From the NCBI RefSeq assembly GCF_000281045.1, contig NW_008246097.1:199951-263950 (forward strand): a stretch of DNA of 64,000 bases, given 5' to 3'. A model generated the notes under the pieces. The model saw nothing but the letters and a program-made list of their open reading frames with translations. It was not told the DNA's origin and made no database searches. Source of the DNA: Saprolegnia diclina VS20 (lineage: Eukaryota > Oomycota > Saprolegniomycetes > Saprolegniales > Saprolegniaceae). Numbering within the stretch: the first letter of the stretch is position 1; the number at the start of each line of letters is the position of its first letter. This document shows positions 19,964 to 29,500 of this stretch, one piece after another. Both the position numbers and the translations under genes were made by a program.

Positions 19964-22900
19964 CTACATGAGCGGGATGCTTTCGGCCGCGAACGTTGCC
20001 GTCCACGCTTGGAGGAGCTCGGGCGAGAGAGCTTCGTTTGCGAGAGTGTTGAGCTAGCCAAGAAAGCGTCAACATTTATGGAGAAGAGAAAGGTGGCGCT
20101 GTACCCCGCCGGGCGTCGCGCGGCTGAGCTGGCTCATCGACTCGCACAGCTGGCGCTTGTAATTCGGGATAAAGTCGAGGTAGTCGATCGCGCCCGCCGC
20201 CGATGAAAAGTGCAAGCTCGAAAAGCCCGCGTCGTACCCTATTCCCCGTCAGCTCGTCTTCCCACACATCATCGTTCGCACCTGTTTCTTCGAGGTCGAG
20301 CAAGATGTCGTCTTCCGTCTTGGCCGCAATGTGCGCCGTCTTGTTCTCCTTCTCCAGCAGCAACGTGGCCAGCGCAGGCAGAAGCGTGCGAATTGCGTTC
20401 GCATCCTGCTTGAACGGCGAGTCGCAGACAAGGAGCGTGAGGCCCACGACCGCAGGCTACATCACGCAGCGTCCCATCATCTGCGAGTAGCCCTATCGTC
20501 GTACCTTCTTGTCGGCGCCGCTGACACGCACAATGTGCTCGATCCAGATCGGAAGCAGCATGCGCATCATGCTAGTACCCGCATGAGCAACATCTCCGGA
20601 TGCAAAACGAGAGAATATACCCCGCTTGGCAGCCTTCGACGGCGTTGATCAGCCGCGTCGTGCCGTGCTTGGCCATAAAGATGCTCACTGTCAAGAGCAT
20701 CTCCTTGACGTACAGCGTGCCGTTGCGCCCGTGGAGGCGCGTCTGGAGGCGCATCATGAGGATCTTGACGACCTCGACCAGCAACGGCTCGTACGACGCC
20801 CTAACCACATGAGACATGCGCTGCGAAAGGAAGAGAGGTCGTACAGCGGGAGGCAGACGAGAATCGGCTTGAGGAGGGCAAACGCTTGCGTTTCGGTCGT
20901 GCGGTTCGACACGAGCTTCTGGAAGACGCCGAGGATGCCCTGGATGTGCGACGCGACGGCGGTCGGGTACTTGCGCAGGTACGCTTCGAGGAGCTTGACG
21001 ATCGCGGCGACCGTGCTCACGCGTTCCCAGAGGGCAGGCGAGAGGAGCACAGGGAAGAGGTTGTGGTACGCGGACGAGAGCGTCGGCGCGGTCGTCAAGT
21101 CGAGCAGCTGCGCGAGCACTTGGTAGACGTACGGGCAGAGCGCTTCGACGTCCGACATGAGCACTTGCTGAAAGGGCGGGAAGAGGAGCTGCTCGAACGT
21201 CTCGACAAACGCCGGGTTGGCCTTGCACACGTTGTTGATGAGCATCGAGAGGGCCTCAAAGAGGCAGTGCGAGAACGCCGGGTTGCTCGGGTTGGCACAC
21301 ACTTGGGAGAGGAGCAGTGTGAGCTGCTGGACACACACATCGGCGTACGGCACGACCGACTCTTGCGCGACCACAAAGAGGCGCAGCACCATGCGCATGA
21401 GGTAGTCGTTCTCTGGGTACGATGGTGCGACAAGGATCGTAAACACTTGGTTGAGGAGCGGCGCAAGGTACGGCTGGAGCATGCTTTTCGTGAACCGGCG
21501 CTCGTTGCCGTCTTTGACCGTCAGCATCTTCTCAATGCAGTACGCTGCGTAGCTGTGGACGACAAACTGATCGGGCAACAGGCAGCTCGAGAGCAACGGG
21601 AAGAGCTGCTGCGTGAGGTGCGCCGGGAGGTTATTGCGGAACGTCGCAACAAACTTGAGCGCCCCAGCAATCAAAAGAAGCGACGTCGGCGACGTGACGT
21701 CCGGCGACTGCAGCGTCGGGAGCACGTGTCCTTGGAAGATGTCGAGCAGCGGCACGCTCGGGTGCACCTCCGAGACACCGCGCGTCCGCGTCTGCTTGAC
21801 GGCTGCGAGCGCCGTCACGAGGTTGATGGCCACGTCCTTCTGCATCCACTTGGTCTGCGGCGACGCCGAGTACTCTTGCAAAAGCACGTTGATCGTCTGG
21901 AGGCAGATGCGTGTGACCGCGGCTTCAAACTTGGAGCGAAGGCCGCGGAGGAGCTCGGTGGCCGCCGACCGGCGCGTGTCGCCGTCCGAGCCTTCAATGT
22001 CCTTGCGGATGTACTCGAGCGGGTTGTCCTCAAAGAGCTCGACGTCCGACTCGCGCAGCTGGAGGTTCCGGACCACGATCGAGTTGCAGAGCTCCGAGAG
22101 GACGCTCTCGCTCTCAAAGAGGTGGTTGTTGATGCCCTGGAGCGCGACCGACCGGAGGAACTTCATGCTCTTCGCTGCCACGTCGTCGTGCTTGGGGAAG
22201 AGCGAGAGCTTCGTCGAGAGGTAGTGCCAAATGGTCTGCGTGAAGCTCGGGAGGTACGGCCCAAACTCTTCGTCGTACTTTTCTGCGTAGATGGTAATGT
22301 TGTCGAGGACCGCGCTGTGCACGAGCGTGATGAGGTCGACCTCGACCTCCTCGGACGCGTCGGCGATCTTGTTGTTCTCGTACTTGAGGAGGAACTCGAA
22401 CGCCTCCATCCAGCTCTTGATGTTGTCCTCAAAGTACTCGGGCAGGTCTTGCCAGTTGAGCGAGAAGAAGATGCGGCTCATCGTGCGCAACGCGGTGAGG
22501 ATCGCACGCACGTCGTTGAGGTCCGACGTCTGCGGCAAGCGCGCCGTGAGCGAGCCAAAGAGCATGAGCAACGGCGCCTACAGAGGAGAGTGTGAGCGGC
22601 TATGCTGAACGAGGAGAAGGTGACCTGGAACTGCTCGAGGCAGTACTTGAGCTCGAGGAAGAGCGCGTCGCTCTTGAAGGCGTGGCGGAAGCGCTTGAAG
22701 ATGGCGTTGGAGGTCTCGAGGACGCCGTTGATGGCGCGAAAGTCGCTGCTCGGGTTGCCAAGCTTCTCGACGATCTGCGGCAGCAGCTGCGGCCACTGGT
22801 TGGGAAAGTCGTACTCGCCGATCGTGTAGAGCGCGGCCGAGAGCTGCTTCATGAGGCTCTCGGGCATCTCGCACATGAGCCCGACAATGTGTTCCTTCAC

Positions 22901-23176
22901 GAGCGCTTTGCATTCGACGTGGATCGAGCCATCCTCGGGGTCCCATTCCTTCTTGATCGTGTTCTTGAAGGCGATCGCGGCCGAAAGACGAATGGCTTGC
23001 GGCACCTCGCTGGCCCGGAGCACGCTTAGGAGGAGGAGCGGCCCGTTGGGCTGCTTGAGGATCGCCTGGAGGCTGGCCTCGGCGGCCCGGCGAGGCTCGG
23101 CCAAGGGAGAGAGCGACTGCTCGAGCACGCCGACGAGGGCCGTGAGTTCCGCGGGCGAGCCCATGTTCATTGCCAT
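19964..23176 (-). CDS. CSE1L: Exportin-2 / CSE1, importin-alpha re-exporter
   Basis: Seven exons (23176-22625, 22577-20845, 20800-20621, 20571-20505, 20456-20282, 20238-20105, 20053-19964) encode 976 residues, close to animal exportin-2 (about 970). The protein is an importin-beta-like HEAT-repeat karyopherin that returns importin-alpha to the cytoplasm with RanGTP. The N-terminal importin-beta domain shows AIAFKNTIKKEWDPEDG and YDFPNQWPQLLP. Exon 2 holds the CSE1 core (NDVRAILTALRTMSRIFFSLN, DLPEYFEDN, YDEEFGPYLPSF, YAAYCIEKML). The C-terminus (EETGYDAGFSSLHF, LCESMSQLSRATPGG, LNTLANEALSPELLQ) matches the family end. An apparent frame break near 20240 disappears when the 43-nt intron at 20281-20239 is removed. 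Confidence 0.95.
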
Positions 23177-24153
23177 CCTTCCGTCGACCTTGTCGCTCCT
23201 GCGCGAAATGAAAATATCCTCTCAGAATCCCTACTATTCGTTTTCGCAGGCAATTTTAGATTCGCCATACAATTCAGGTCAACTCCCTCAAAACAACGCC
23301 ACAGCCTCCGAGACAGCACCAACTACAGCCCCACGTCCTTGCACCAGGCGACAAGCCAGCGGAAGCAAGCGGCCAAAGGCAACGCGTAATACCCTGCGCT
23401 ACGAGGGCTCGCTTCTAGTCGTGTAGTGATGAGCGCAAGCGTCAACGGGTGGGAGTACGAGTACTTGATTTTTGAAAAAAAATCAACTGACCGACGTGGA
23501 CGTTGGTGACGCAACCTCTTCTCGGTTGCATGCAGCCCGAGCCACTGGATTCAGCATTCATGAGGATGATCCCGCTGGAGTACTGGTGCGTTAGCAGTCG
23601 TGACGGCTATTGCGTCGTCGATTGGCGCTCGATTCTCGCGGACGGCCGTTGCAAGCAAGGAATATTCGTCTGGTGGACGCAGAGACTGCCACGTATCCCA
23701 AAGCTGGATTCGAGAACGTTCGATGCCCATTCGCAGCCCGACGGCTTCACTCTGCAATCGGACGCGCCGCCGCGCCAGCTCTGCCCCGTCTGGCTCGACG
23801 GCGTCCAACGACAGCTTTGCTCCGCATGCCTCGTCCTCCTCTGCCGCTGCGCTTCCCTCTTCCCACGAAACACATATCTGCGATGGTAGATATTCCTGCA
23901 GCCGCCCGTCCTTCGCCGTTGCTGCGACGCCCGTCTGCACGAGTCTGTAGTACCGCCAAGTGTGTTTTAACGTCAAGAAGGGCAGCCGCGTTCTTAGCGT
24001 ACGATACTATGTTCTTACTCCACGATCCGCGTTGGTCCCGCTCCCCCACCCAAGGGCGCGGACGGTGCAAGCATACCGCAGTCTCGAGTTGGATTGTAGA
24101 ATACATGGGCTGACGAGGGTATACACGAAGCACTAAATAGACACGGCAAGAAG
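23177..24153. other. Intergenic region, no convincing gene
   Basis: This is nearly 1 kb between exportin-2 and the RING gene. An open minus-strand stretch at 23551-23976 has fairly coding-like composition but begins with TTG and shows no domain. A short exon of an unrecognised gene cannot be excluded. Confidence 0.4.
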
Positions 24154-24807
24154 CTATTGCCGGCAAATGGGGCAGTTGAGGCGCGAGTAGTACCACACGC
24201 AGATGCAGGTCTCGTGGAAGACGTGGCCGCAGCGCAGCGCGACGTGTGGGGCGTCATCGGTGCTGAGGCAGATGCAGCAGTCGCCCGCGACGCTTTCGAC
24301 TGCCGACATTTGGCGCATGCGCTGGCTCGCGCGAACCTCGAGCGGGTACTCGATCGCGCAAAAGTCGCTGGTCGCATGGAGCAGATCGCGGTGCAAATCG
24401 CAGGTCGCGACTTGGTCGGCCGTCGCCGCCATCGCGCCAAACACCAAGCGCAAGAGCTTGGCAATCACGGGCGCCTTCTCGGCAAAGATCGCGCAGAGCA
24501 AGATCCGGCGCGTCTCGCTCCGCAGCTGCTGGAGGCGCGTGCTCTTGGCGTGCTTGGCGAGGCTGCGCACGCGCTCGAGATAGCGCCGCACGTCCCGATA
24601 CGTGCAGTAGATCTTCCAGCTCACGTCGCTACTCCGGTTTTCGAGCACGACCTCGTACAGCGTCGTCCACGGAAACACGCTCGTGACAATGGCATCGTCG
24701 TCGTCGTCGAGCGGGAAGACGCGCACGTCGAGGTCGCGGAGGCTCGTCGCCCGGCGAATGTCGGCGCGCCGGTGCACAATAGTCTCAGCACCGAGCTCCT
24801 TGGTCAT
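24154..24807 (-). CDS. RING-H2 finger protein with PX-like N-terminal domain
   Basis: Single exon, 217 residues from the ATG at 24807 (MTKELGAETIVHRR); an in-frame ATG at 24876 would add 23 basic residues. The C-terminus is a clear RING-H2 finger: CCIC, then RCGHVFHETC, then CPIC, at residues about 174-216. This implies E3 ubiquitin-ligase activity. The N-terminal 90 residues contain LYEVVLEN...VSWKIYCTYRDVRRYLERV. That pattern (Tyr-rich strand, Trp, Tyr-x-Thr-Tyr-Arg) resembles the PX core of the PX cluster near 51-62 kb (YKLQIET...WHRYSTFRSL). A helical, Arg/Leu-rich linker joins the two parts. The RING call is firm; the PX relation is by eye. Confidence 0.8.
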   Translation of the reverse strand: MTKELGAETIVHRRADIRRATSLRDLDVRVFPLDDDDDAIVTSVFPWTTLYEVVLENRSSDVSWKIYCTYRDVRRYLERVRSLAKHAKSTRLQQLRSETRRILLCAIFAEKAPVIAKLLRLVFGAMAATADQVATCDLHRDLLHATSDFCAIEYPLEVRASQRMRQMSAVESVAGDCCICLSTDDAPHVALRCGHVFHETCICVWYYSRLNCPICRQ

Positions 24808-25258
24808 CCTCCTCTTGCCAACTGAGCTGCAGAATCGAAGGTTGTGCGACCATCGAATTCGAACACGCCGCCGCATCACATACTGCCAAGGAAATAAAAC
24901 CCAGGTTGACTAATGGCGCAGAATTAGTGCTACGAGGTCCTCGCCTTACCACCGACGACGAGCGCATGCGAGCAAACCACTCGGAGAAGCACCGACACGA
25001 ACGAGATCTGATGGGCGGTTGGTGGCGAGAGATGCTGTGGCCGAGGACGTTGGTCTGACACTACGGAGATGCCAACCTCGGCTGCCACGAGCAGCATTGT
25101 TGTAGCAGGCGCAAGGGTCTAGTACGTCCTACGGTCCATGGAGTACGATCGCAATGTGAATTGGATCGATTGAAGTATACTTAATACTCCGTGGCGTCTA
25201 CCTGTGCTACTCGACTACTGAACTTCTACCTCGCGCGTCTGTACACTGGACTCGGTCT
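24808..25258. other. Intergenic region, nothing recognised
   Basis: This lies between the 5' end of the RING gene and the 3' end of the SAPS gene, both on the minus strand. No ORF or repeat of note was seen. Confidence 0.5.
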
Positions 25259-27346
25259 TTACGCCGCCGCGTCGTCGTCCTTCTTCTTGCTCTTCTTCCG
25301 CTTCTTCTTGGCCTTCTTCCCGTTCTCGCTCACGCCGTCCACGTCCTCGTCGTTGTCTTCCGTGACATTCGGCTCGCTGCTCTGCTTGCGGCTGCGACTC
25401 TTCGGCGAATGCGCTGCGATCGCGTCGTCGTCCGTCATGGCCTCGTCGTCGTCTTCGGTGCCAATGCTCGTCTTCTTCTTGTGCTTCTTGTTCTTCTTCT
25501 TCTTCTTCTTCTCGCTGTCGACGAGCTCGATGGGCCACGCCACGTCATCGAGAAACCCGAGGCTCTTGGCGTAGTCCGAGCCGAGGTCGATGCCGGGCAC
25601 CGACTCGGGCGGGTCCGGGAGGCTGCTATACCCGCCGTACCCGCCGTAGCGCGACATGGAGGTCGGCACGCTGATGCCGAGGCCCTTGATAACCATCGCC
25701 GACGTGATCGCACGCAGCTGCGGCTCAAACTCGTGCCACATTGCATGCGACATGAGGAACGAGCGCAAGTACGCATCGGGCGCGACCCCGGATGCGTGGA
25801 GGCGGAGCAGGTTGCAGCAGTGGAGCACGTAGCCGCGGCCGGCAGCGTCGCCCGACTCGAACGCCTTGACGAGCGTCGTGACAAACTTGAGTTTCTGGAG
25901 CAATGGCTTGAGGATCGCTTCGTCGTTCGTGCGCAGCGCGGCGAGCAAGAGCCGCGCGAACGTACCGGCGTACAGGTTGTTGTGGGGGAACTGGATGAAC
26001 CAAAAGATGAGCGCTTGCCACGCCTCGGTCGTAAACTGCTCGAGCAAACTCGGGTCGTTCTTGACCAGCTCGTCGACCATGAGGACGAGATCGAGGCGGA
26101 AGCCCGTAAACGGGTACGCGACGCTGTATCCTGTGTGCTGCACGCTCAGCGTGCTCTGCGGATTCATCTTGAGCTGCGCCCGGTGCGTCTCGACCATGTA
26201 GGCCAGGTACTTGGTGATGCCGACGCTCCCGACGTGCGCGAAGATGCGCGAGCGCAGCGACAGCAGCTGGTTGGGTACGAGGTTGACCACGGTGCCGCCA
26301 AACGAGTGGTACGGCGACGTCGGCGGCCCCGGCACTTGCTCGAGCGAGCTCTTGTGCAAAAGACCGAGGAGACAGCGAAGCGCCGCCTGTCGCCGGCCGC
26401 TGGGGACCGCGAGATACGACAGCGGGTCGGCCGTGTTAAGCACGTGCAAGAACGTCTTGATGAGGTCGTTGAGGAGCTGCGTCGAGTGCCCCAAGGGCTG
26501 CAAAAGGAGCTCGCCATTGTCGTCGGCTGCAAGGCGATCGATGAGCTCGAGGAAGACGTCGGCGGCCGCCACCGCGTGCGCTTCACTGTACTCGGGCTTG
26601 CAAATGTGCTCGCCGAGCGTCACGAGGATGTTCATGTCCGAGAGGCCGCGGAAGAAGCGCCATTTCGCGTCCGGCGAGCCCTTGTACATGCGAAGGAAGG
26701 CCGCGTTGTGCGGCTTACAGATCATCGCGAGAAAGACGTCGGCGACCGGGGCCTCCTCGAGATGCAATAGCATCGCGTTGATATACCGCTCGACGCCGTC
26801 GGCCGCGATCGTCTTGTACACGTCGTCGAGGTGGTAGCGCAAGAGGCGGTCGAGGAGCCGGCAGCCGTGGTGAAAGTTGCCGCGCGAGTTGGTCTGGAAG
26901 AGGCCAAAGAGGCAGCGCACGATGAGCGGCGTCTTGTTCTGGAGAAAGTTCATGATCGGCTCCGAGTTTTCGTCGTCCGTGAGCATCATCGTCACGTGGT
27001 AGCTCTTCAAGAGCTCGTCCGTGACGTTGTCGACATCGCGTGCTTCCATGTGGTCGCGGTGGTGGGCGCGGAGCTTGCGCGGGCCATTGCGAAGGAACGT
27101 CGTCTGGTTCTCGTCGACTTCGGGCACGACGCGCGTGATGAACGAGATGAATGCAGCGCAGACCTCGTCGTGCGTGAGGTATTGCAGCATCTTGACGGTC
27201 AGCGTCGGCGTCTCGAGGCTGAGCATGCGATGGAGGATCTCGAGCTGGTCCTTGTACAGGAGCTTGGGCGACAAGGTCGCGCCATGGGCGTCGGTCGCCG
27301 GGATCTCGACGGCGAGCGCGGCCATCGCCTGGTTCAGTTGACTCAT
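25259..27346 (-). CDS. SAPS-domain protein, probable PP6/Sit4 phosphatase regulatory subunit
   Basis: Single exon, 695 residues from the ATG at 27346. An in-frame ATG at 27502 would add 52 residues encoded by AT-rich, non-coding-like sequence, so the downstream start is preferred. The body is an all-helical repeat domain matching the SAPS family pattern: PTLTVKMLQYLTHDEV, FLQNKTPLIVRCLFGLFQTN, the WRFFRGLSDMNILVTLGEHI segment, and the PFTGFRLDLVLMVDELV plus FPHNNLYAGTFARLLLAAL segments that resemble the RL...L / NN..H block of PP6R proteins. The C-terminal 110 residues are lysine-rich and acidic with nuclear-localisation-like runs (KKKKKKNKKHKKK). SAPS proteins tether the PP6-type catalytic subunit. 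The typical N-terminal MFW start is absent, so a missed 5' exon is possible. Confidence 0.65.
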   Translation of the reverse strand: MSQLNQAMAALAVEIPATDAHGATLSPKLLYKDQLEILHRMLSLETPTLTVKMLQYLTHDEVCAAFISFITRVVPEVDENQTTFLRNGPRKLRAHHRDHMEARDVDNVTDELLKSYHVTMMLTDDENSEPIMNFLQNKTPLIVRCLFGLFQTNSRGNFHHGCRLLDRLLRYHLDDVYKTIAADGVERYINAMLLHLEEAPVADVFLAMICKPHNAAFLRMYKGSPDAKWRFFRGLSDMNILVTLGEHICKPEYSEAHAVAAADVFLELIDRLAADDNGELLLQPLGHSTQLLNDLIKTFLHVLNTADPLSYLAVPSGRRQAALRCLLGLLHKSSLEQVPGPPTSPYHSFGGTVVNLVPNQLLSLRSRIFAHVGSVGITKYLAYMVETHRAQLKMNPQSTLSVQHTGYSVAYPFTGFRLDLVLMVDELVKNDPSLLEQFTTEAWQALIFWFIQFPHNNLYAGTFARLLLAALRTNDEAILKPLLQKLKFVTTLVKAFESGDAAGRGYVLHCCNLLRLHASGVAPDAYLRSFLMSHAMWHEFEPQLRAITSAMVIKGLGISVPTSMSRYGGYGGYSSLPDPPESVPGIDLGSDYAKSLGFLDDVAWPIELVDSEKKKKKKNKKHKKKTSIGTEDDDEAMTDDDAIAAHSPKSRSRKQSSEPNVTEDNDEDVDGVSENGKKAKKKRKKSKKKDDDAAA

Positions 27347-28122
27347 GGTCTCTGGACGGAGTCGCTCAAAATGAAAGATCCCACGTGTGACCAATGCTCC
27401 AGTGTATTTTTTTGCTTCTTGTTTATCTTGACTGGACATTGGTATGTGCCACCAGTATCTTTTTAAAATCAGCTGGTTCCACTGTCTTATAATATTTTGC
27501 ATGCGACACTTGGAATGTGTATGTCGAATTAAGAACGCTTTTTAATACGCCGACCCGAGAACGGTCGGGCGCATGTAACCCCTCCATCACCTTCGCGCCA
27601 CGTTCCTGTGGAAGCGGCGACCGGCGTCGACGAGGACCGCTCTGCGCGCTGTCGCCATGGACCGCGCCCATGATAGCTACGGGCTCCGCCGAGGACGAGC
27701 ATGGGCCACGCCGTGGCTGTCGTGGCCACGCGATAGGCCAGCGCGGCGCCGAGACACTGCAGCAGCTGGCGACGTTCCATTGACTCGTAGCCACTGCTTC
27801 GCCATGCGCGCCGCCTCGTCGCCGGGAATACATGGTATGGCCTCTACGCCATCGCATCTACGGTACAGCATAGGTACATGGAGCCGTCGGTAGCGGTCCC
27901 GACGGCGAGGCCATGGCGGACGTTGGACGTTGGTGGGCACGTTCGTTTCGGATATGTCCTATTTGTATCCGCTGGTCCGAATTGGGTGAGCGCCGCGCGC
28001 GGATTGGCTGCAATACGATGCTTTTTTGTGATTGGCGCAAATCGCGTGAAATTGGTTGGCGGCGAATTACTGGTCCGTGAGATTGCATTAGATTTAGCCA
28101 TTCTTCATTTTTCCATCTCAAA
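27347..28122. other. Divergent promoter region, SAPS gene and eL8
   Basis: This lies between the minus-strand SAPS gene and the plus-strand ribosomal protein gene. No gene is supported. The last 250 nt before the eL8 ATG turn AT-rich, as expected for a strong housekeeping promoter and 5' leader. Confidence 0.5.
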
Positions 28123-29211
28123 ATGCCCAGCAAGAAGGTCCTGAAGGGTGCTAGCACCACGCAGAAGCCCGCCGCCGCCAAGCCGGCTGCCAAGTCGACG
28201 GCGTCGAAGAAGAAGGGCGCCGACCCGCTCTTCCCGTCGGCCCCCAAGAACTTCCGTCTTGGTGGTGACATCCAGGTATGCTAAGTAGACACAACGACGC
28301 CATCATGGCTCGTCTGTCGTCGAACACAACACACAAGGTCCCGGCGCAGCCGCCGGCAGGTTTCGCCAGCAATGGCCTAGCCTCGCCGGTGGTCGCAACG
28401 GGACCGTAGCGGGTACCACATACCGCAATGATATAAACGACTTGTGGTGGCCTCATCCTTTCCTAAGTGATTGAGTCACCCAAGGTACCCTATATCTGCC
28501 GTTGTCGTGACCACGATCGACCGAGTCGGCCACGCAGCAGTCGTGCTCATGCGCCTTTTGTAGCCCAAGCGCGACCTCTCGCGCTTCGTCCGCTGGCCCA
28601 AGAACGTGCGCCTCCAGCGCCAGCACAAGATCTTGACCACGCGCCTCAAGGTCCCCCCGAGCATCAACCAGTTCACGAACACGCTCGACAAGAACGCCGC
28701 CACGGACCTCTACAAGCTCCTCCTCAAGTACCAGCCTGAGTCGAAGGCCGCCAAGACCCAGCGTCTTCGCGACATCGCCGCCGGCAAGGAGCAGGTCTCG
28801 GCCCCCCCGGCCGTGATCAAGTACGGTCTTAACCACGTCACGTCGTTGATCGAGAACAAGAAGGCCAAGATGGTGTGCATCGCCCACGATGTCACCCCCA
28901 TCGAGCTTGTCGTGTTCCTCCCGGCCCTCTGCCGCAAGATGGACATCCCGTACTGCATCGTCAAGGGCAAGGCTCGCCTCGGGCAGCTCGTCCACAAGAA
29001 GAACGCCGCCGTCGTCGCCCTCACGCAGGTGAACAAGGAAGACAAGGCCAAGTTCGACTCGCTCAACACGGCGTTCCGCGCCCAGTTCAACGACGAATCG
29101 ACGCACCGCCGCAAGTGGGGCGGTGGCATCATGGGCCTCAAGACGCAGAAGAAGCTCGAGCTCCGCGCCAAGGCCGTCGCCGCCGAACTCGCCAAGAAGG
29201 CCCAGTACTAA
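28123..29211 (+). CDS. RPL7A: 60S ribosomal protein eL8 (L7a)
   Basis: Two exons (28123-28275 and 28564-29211) encode 266 residues, the length of the human protein. Recognisable blocks include [16 protein letters not shown], the [18 protein letters not shown] segment, [15 protein letters not shown] and the L7Ae/L30e RNA-binding domain ([38 protein letters not shown]). It sits on the large ribosomal subunit surface and binds 28S rRNA. The basic, Ala/Lys-rich N-terminus is encoded by exon 1. The 288-nt intron is about six times longer than nearly every other intron in the window. Codon use is strongly C-ending, as expected for high expression. Confidence 0.97.
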
Positions 29212-29500
29212 ATTAGTAGTTGCTGAATCCTCACGGGAGAGATGGAAAAGAAGTAGTGCCAACCTTGTAATGAAGAAAGCATCTTTGGCCTTCACACATT
29301 ATTGTCTATTCTCATCTTGAAAAGATAGAAGAATCTGACAAATCGATTCTCGCATCTGCTACGGGTAGGGCTGATACACTTGACATAATCCCGGAGGCTA
29401 GGGCAATTCCCTTGGTTGCCAACCTCCCAAGGAGCGCCTTGGGTAGAGCAGCAGACGATACAGCCCGACGAGAGAGTTTGTCGACACCGTGTTTAGGTTA

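Noticed and set aside
20239-20281. Apparent frameshift in exportin-2
   Set aside because: A 43-nt GT-AG intron here restores the frame and the conserved GYDAGF segment.
20886-22595. 569-codon open frame on the plus strand
   Set aside because: It is the antisense shadow of the exportin-2 exon, arises from GC-rich codon bias and is rich in Arg/His/Val without domains.
23551-23976. Possible small minus-strand gene between exportin-2 and the RING gene
   Set aside because: No ATG at the 5' end, no domain and no clear splice partner.
28276-28563. C/D-box snoRNA in the eL8 intron
   Set aside because: An ATGATA-like C box exists but no CTGA D box is placed to pair with it.
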